This document shows positions 6,165 to 6,758 of a DNA stretch of 6,758 bases, in pieces. The notes under the pieces were generated by a model, which saw only the letters and a list, made by a program, of their open reading frames with translations, ran no database searches and was not told the DNA's origin. The number at the start of each line of letters is the position of its first letter. Positions within the stretch are counted from its first letter, which is position 1. This stretch comes from an uncultured Flavobacteriia bacterium (lineage in GTDB: Bacteria > Bacteroidota > Bacteroidia > Flavobacteriales_D > Crocinitomicaceae). Position numbers and translations under genes: made by a program. The stretch lies in the NCBI GenBank assembly GCA_903928365.1, contig CAIYQV010000408.1:1-6758 (forward strand), read 5' to 3'.

Positions 6165-6758
6165 ATGGAATTACTAAGATTTTTTACAGCAGGAAACGTA
6201 GATGATGGGAAAAGCACCTTGATCGGTCGCTTATTGTACGACAGCAAGTCGATCTCTACGGATATTATTGAAACATTGACACGACAGAGTAAATCTACCG
6301 GTGTCGATACGGACATTGACCTCGCATTGCTTACCGATGGGTTGCGTGCGGAGCGTGAACAAGGTATCACGATCGATGTAGCTTACAAGTATTTTTCTAC
6401 CGAGAAACGTAAGTTCATCATTGCAGACACCCCCGGCCATGCACAGTATACGAGAAACATGTTCACCGGGGCATCCAATGCGGATCTGGCGATCATCTTG
6501 ATCGATGCGCGTAATGGGATTACGGACCAAACAAAACGCCACAGCATCATTTCAGGAATTCTTGGCATCCCTCATATTTTGATCTGTGTAAATAAAATGG
6601 ATCTTGTTGATTACAAACAAGATGTATTCGAACAGATCAAAGCCGATTATCAGGAATTTTCGAAACAGATCGGTCTCAAAAAAGTGTCCTTCATTCCTGT
6701 CAGTGCGTTGGCCGGAGATAACGTTGTACATGCATCAGAGAAATTGAGCTGGTATCAG
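6165..6758 (+). CDS. cysN: Sulfate adenylyltransferase subunit 1 (GTPase), N-terminal part; 3' partial
   Basis: The frame starts at ATG 6165 and is still open at the right edge, giving 198 residues of the GTP-binding domain; full-length CysN is usually over 400. It couples GTP hydrolysis to APS formation by CysD. All G motifs are present: GNVDDGKST (G1, 10-18), GITIDVAY (G2, 67-74), DTPGH (G3, 88-92), NKMD (G4, 143-146) and SAL (G5, 180-182). AEREQGITIDVAY and HAQYTRNMFTGAS mark it as the CysN/NodQ branch of translation-factor GTPases and not EF-Tu or SelB. Whether a CysC APS-kinase domain is fused at the far end cannot be seen; the APS-type CysH upstream makes that unnecessary. MELLRFFTAG is a normal CysN beginning, which supports this start. 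Confidence 0.97.
   Translation, partial: MELLRFFTAGNVDDGKSTLIGRLLYDSKSISTDIIETLTRQSKSTGVDTDIDLALLTDGLRAEREQGITIDVAYKYFSTEKRKFIIADTPGHAQYTRNMFTGASNADLAIILIDARNGITDQTKRHSIISGILGIPHILICVNKMDLVDYKQDVFEQIKADYQEFSKQIGLKKVSFIPVSALAGDNVVHASEKLSWYQ

Overview
The window holds most of an assimilatory sulfate-reduction operon, all on the + strand, probably from a member of the Bacteroidota (Flavobacteriia, Cytophagia or a relative). Four things point that way. Start codons lack Shine-Dalgarno sequences. A DUF2490-type outer-membrane protein is present. A siroheme-synthase dehydrogenase domain is fused to a TSUP permease. The sulfite reductase is a ferredoxin-type enzyme with an extra HEPN-like C-terminal domain. 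The genus cannot be read from this sequence.

Layout: 1-683 is the C-terminal part of a siroheme/[4Fe-4S] sulfite (or nitrite) reductase. 685-1452 is uroporphyrinogen-III C-methyltransferase (siroheme step 1). 1452-2096 is a secreted, probably outer-membrane DUF2490-like protein. 2114-3613 is a precorrin-2 dehydrogenase/ferrochelatase domain fused to a TauE/SafE (TSUP) permease. 3613-4497 is an aldo/keto reductase-like protein whose catalytic His is replaced by Asp. 4497-5180 is an APS-type [4Fe-4S] CysH reductase. 5199-6095 is CysD. 6165-6758 is the N-terminal GTPase part of CysN, cut by the window edge.

The first six genes are packed almost without gaps. One pair is separated by 1 nt, three junctions share 1 nt (TGATG or TAATG), and one gap is 17 nt, so they are very likely co-transcribed and partly translationally coupled. 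Gaps widen to 18 nt before cysD and 69 nt before cysN. The 69-nt gap contains a tandem 15-bp repeat and a 12-bp hairpin.

Together: the permease may move sulfate or sulfite. CysDN makes APS, CysH reduces APS to sulfite without needing an APS kinase, and the siroheme reductase takes sulfite to sulfide. The methyltransferase and the dehydrogenase/ferrochelatase domain supply its siroheme. The pathway core is well known. The less explained parts are the outer-membrane protein, the permease fusion, the His-less aldo/keto reductase and the HEPN-like tail. No promoter, terminator, RNA gene, mobile element or CRISPR array was identified, and no gene-free stretch exceeds 69 bases.
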